From the NCBI GenBank assembly GCA_022818135.1, contig JAFMSR010000008.1, positions 29,606,613 to 29,670,612 on the forward strand: 64,000 nucleotides of DNA, given 5' to 3'. Every line of letters starts with the position of its first letter. Within the stretch, counting starts at the first letter, position 1. The position numbers were made by a program, and so were the translations under genes. This document shows positions 60,460 through 64,000 of the stretch, one piece after another. Below the pieces are notes generated by a model. The model searched no databases. It was not told the origin of the DNA and saw only the letters and a list, made by a program, of their open reading frames with translations. The stretch comes from Saxidomus purpurata (taxonomy: Eukaryota > Mollusca > Bivalvia > Venerida > Veneridae).

Positions 60460-60836
60460 TTAAATGGACATACACTATAACTGGTGTCGAACTAAATAAC
60501 CTCCAAAACATAAATAATGAATCTTTGGAAGTATTATAACTTTACCTAAAAGTTTCAGCTATGTATTCCAGTCATTATCGATAAAATCAGCGGTTTAAGA
60601 TATGCTGTAGTATCGTAAACCATTCAAAAATATATGAAGAGTTGTTGTTATACAATTAAAGGGTGGATGTGATTTATTACAAAAGGCCTCTATGTTGATT
60701 ATTTGTGCTAAAATGAAGCTATTTTCGATATATGTTGATCTTCAAAATTGTATTTATTTATCATTTTACGTTCATTAAACAAATTATTTAAGTTTCGATA
60801 ATATAATCTCATAGATGTAGGGAGTGCCTCTTTAAG
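60460..60836 (+). mobile_element. 377-bp MITE with TTAA ends, copy 2
   Basis: Matches 41640-42012 along its length; TTAA at both ends is kept though the left tip is mutated (TTAAATGGACATACACTATA). Confidence 0.85.
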
Positions 60837-61839
60837 TGATTATTCTTCTTTTGAGTATCTTTATCTGCTAGCTGTATTACATCGCTGTATAAAACATAAA
60901 GCAAAAATGGTCAAAAAATGGATATATTACTTTAATTTTTTGAAGGATATGGCTTTCCATAGTTGATTTTTTTTTTTGAAAACTGAATGTGCTGGTCTCT
61001 TTACTCTTTTACTCAATTTTGTGATATCGGCCATTTAAACTCATAAATTGAGTTTGGATCAACATTTATATAAGAAATAACATAATTTCAAATTTGGGAT
61101 TTAGGTGATTTTCAATACATGTAACAACATTTATTTATCGTTATTTATACTTTAATGGTTGAATAAGCGCTAAAACGCCCATGTTATGTCTATATTATTG
61201 TCGATCTCCACTCACTACTCGCATACACATTTTCAATGTAAACCTTGCACGTTTACAAAATACCAGAAGTATAAATAGAGCGCGTGCAAACTTTATTTTA
61301 CGTCATATGGCACGCCGTTTATATCATAATAAAAACTGACGCAAGAGCGGAAAATAAAAAAACTTCAATTTTGCCCAGGTATGTCGCGAATACGATGGAG
61401 GAAATATATTTTGGCTTCCAGAGCATTTACCTTATCCATATTTTAGTGGCTTTTCTTGGCAAAATTACATTTACCTTTGCTATTGTTTAGCAGCTCGATG
61501 CAGTCTTGTTAATTTAATAATTTATGGTTAATTAATAAATGTATAAAATTATGTATCACTGTTTAACATATTATTCATCCGCTTGACATTGAACAGATGG
61601 AAAGCCAGCAATCATTATTGTTGGTACCCTTACGAAAGCACAAGCGGCAAAAGGTTAATTGCCAAAGGTTATTCTTCAAGTTGTCTGGCTTTTGATGTAA
61701 CAAAAAGATAACTATGACCGCATCAGAACAATACGAAAATGGCTAGACGTGATCAAATTGAAATTATTCAAAATGATACCTGTTTTTTTAATACTCTAAT
61801 ATACGCGAATAAGAAACCTTAACAATCACAGCGGTCAAT
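60837..61839. other. Intergenic, nothing recognised
   Basis: AT-rich, no gene or repeat identified. Confidence 0.45.
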
Positions 61840-62045
61840 TTAGCAGAGCGGTAGTGTAGAGGTTAAGGTGTCTGCCGCTCATCACGGAGGTTGCGGGTTC
61901 GAGCTCCACTGGGGTCACGACCGTACCTCTACATATGACACTAGAACTGGTTTTTCCAGGAAGAGTCGGGCCGACTCAACAAATGGCTCGATAAGCTTCA
62001 AGCTTTATTTTACAGTCAAGCTAAAATAAATTAGTATAAAATAAG
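61840..62045 (+). repeat. tRNA-derived SINE
   Basis: GTAGTGTAGAGGTTAAGGTG (A box) and GCGGGTTCGAGCTCC (B box) 35 bp later; the rest is a SINE body ending near AAGCTAAAATAAATTAGTA. Confidence 0.75.
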
Positions 62046-62220
62046 CAGCCGAGTGTCAAGAACGTGATGCTTGGAGAAATCCTTGATAGGCTATTCTTTA
62101 TATTGTAGAGGATTATTTTGATCGTACCACTTTTACTCTGTGAAAGAATTTGTGAGAAGTTCCGTCCGAAAAGTGTTTACACCAACTCCTAAATTTTGCA
62201 AGTCACCATACTTATTACAA

Positions 62221-62720
62221 CAAGAGCTGTCACGCGTAACTGACGAATGACCCCGAAGTGGTGACATTTGAATTTCATTCTTTTGCATTACTACATTTTG
62301 TATTCATTGCCAGATTTACCTGTATTCAAAGTTTGGTACAAAATCATACATAAGAAAGTATACACTATGAGCTTATATGAAGGATCCTATAAATTTTGAC
62401 CTCCAAGTGCAACATTGTCCTGAGGGTAGGACCCTGGACTTGTGTGTGACACTTTGCCTTAATATGGTGGACATCTGTAGAAAGTTAGATTAAAATCACT
62501 CTATGCGTGGCAAAATTTCAGCCCAGACACGACCACCTGCACACTATAAGCATATACATGTATGTAGAACCACATAGTTCCTCATTAATTTGAACTGCAA
62601 GATGACCTTGACCTTTGGACTAGAAAACTGGGTCCTGCACTCAACACCTAATATTAATATGGTGGATATTTATGCCTCGTTATTTCAAAATCCCGGCCAC
62701 GACCACCGGTATTCTATAAG
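62221..62720 (+). repeat. Family P (pearl-like) element, two core units
   Basis: Opens ACAAGAGCTGTCACGCGTAA and CGAATGACCCC, complement of the closing end at 34040-34075. Two core units follow with ATATGGTGGACATCTGTAG and ATATGGTGGATATTTATG about 190 bp apart. Confidence 0.75.
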
Positions 62721-64000
62721 CGTACGTAAATACGTAATTTATGAAAATGACATGTGTTATACAATACAAGACATACACTAAACATACCAAACATAACACA
62801 TGGCCCAATTTGCTTGTAAGTCACCTAAGTAAACAATGCAAATACCACATGATATATAATACAATGAATAAATATCTTGTTCTAAACAAAAGTAAATGAA
62901 TTAAATTATTTTAATAATAATTGCAATAATCAGTTATGTGTATGTGTTTTAAAGTTAAATGGGGGTTGCACTTACACTTTCAATATACATTCGTTTCAAA
63001 ACATATCATGATATACATTTACCTATACAATGATACAAATAAAATTTGCATATGTTATCTCCATTTGCTCATGGGGAACTATAATGACCACTACCGATAT
63101 CACAAAAATCAGGGGAATTAAGTCAAATTCCATGTGTCATCACGGTGTCTACAGAGTTACCCATCTTTTATCGATATTTGCGAGCGTGTGTGATTTACAG
63201 GGCCATAAAACCAGTCACGTGTAACTGCGCCTGCCAAACTGGAAAAATCAATATATCGTTGTTTTTTTAACCTAGATTATTTATAGCCTAAGGGAGATGT
63301 GAAAGTTGAAATGTTACTAATTTAGGTAAAATTTAGGTATTGTGTTTTTTCTTCTGACTATTATATACCGAGCGATATCACCTTATTTTCAATAAAAAAA
63401 ATATGAATAAAATTGTTTCAAGTGGGAAGCACAATATCATTAAAAACGTGTTTATAAAATTTAATGAATTTGATCATATCTAATGTAAAATGAAATGCGT
63501 TGAAAATACGAATCCAGTGATACTAGTAATAATAATTGTTGACAATAGTAACAGATCGAGGAACTCAAAAAGCTGTTACACTCGTTGTTCTTGACATATT
63601 TGAATGAATCTAAAATGTGTTCATTGGAGAACTTAAATTGTCGACTGACCTCTTCGCACGCGCGTTATTTTGTTTGTTCATGTCAACAAATACCTTATGA
63701 AAAATTTAATGATGGACATGGAATTCAAGAACATGCGTGCACGGCAAATCAATTGTTACTGGGGCATGGGAAAGACACGATGCTTTTTTTAAATGTAGAC
63801 AACTTTAAATGTCATCCTTTACTAAGTTTGGGTCATTTCCAATTTAAAAGTCTGCCACATATCAATGATTTGTTTATATACATTTTTTCACACTAAAAGT
63901 TACACTGTTAAAGGAGGAAACAAAATTTAAAAACAAATTCATTTCTTCGGAAAGCTTTAAAAGACAAAACATACGCGAATTTAGACTGCATCTGTATTGT
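62721..64000. other. Intergenic to window end
   Basis: No gene supported. The 103-codon frame 63585-63896 starts at TTG and shows no motif. Confidence 0.45.

Noticed and set aside
63585..63896. 103-codon open frame near the window end
   Set aside because: TTG start and no recognisable feature; likely chance in AT-rich DNA.

Overview
The window is animal genomic DNA, about 64 kb, AT-rich and gene-poor. It is most probably from a bivalve mollusc. Three things suggest this: an immunity-related (IRG-type) GTPase gene, several non-LTR retrotransposons with (TTGAA)n-type tails, and many dispersed repeats of a style familiar from bivalve genomes (ends such as GGGCCATGATGGCC..CGCTCACCTG, and arrays of about 170 bp beside CCGT/CTGT microsatellites). 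The assignment rests on recalled repeat style, not on a search. Exactly 500 N (15535-16034) mark a scaffold gap.

Only two host genes can be supported. One is an IRG-type GTPase on the minus strand (30829-32082), coded in one exon with a good splice acceptor just upstream of its start. The other is the C-terminal half of a trypsin-like (S1) serine protease on the plus strand, seen as two exons (20449-20618 and 21861-22017) with clean splice sites; the exons for the catalytic His and Asp were not found. Three dead LINE copies (1834-4505 plus, 27381-30018 minus, about 36650-38500 plus) carry recognisable reverse transcriptase.

The rest is mostly repeats. Left to right: a TA-flanked inverted-repeat element (52-800); LINE 1; a 137-bp near-perfect palindrome (4855-4991); a 6.2-kb double foldback element built of 21-bp repeats (8600-14813); the gap; a 1.9-kb foldback of 7-bp repeats (17169-19081); the protease exons; a mariner-like MITE; a SINE; LINE 2; the IRG gene; long arrays of 150-180-bp units (33-35 kb); LINE 3; a TTAA-flanked MITE (41.6 kb, second copy at 60.5 kb); a 145-bp tandem repeat (42.2-42.9 kb); a family starting TTAAGGTAGTATGCGACC (four copies, two forming a 518-bp inverted repeat around 3.2 kb); SINEs; and a third foldback (57708-59784) built of a 147-bp higher-order repeat.

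The most interesting signal is that the three foldback elements look like one family. All start (T)ATGGAAYGC at their ends, all carry arms made of 7- or 21-bp minisatellites pointing inward from both sides, and in two of them the arms enclose a non-repeat centre. In the 6.2-kb case, two such elements are joined end to end through a spacerless palindrome, and their 155-bp loops lie in opposite orientation, as expected if recombination between the arms flips the loop.
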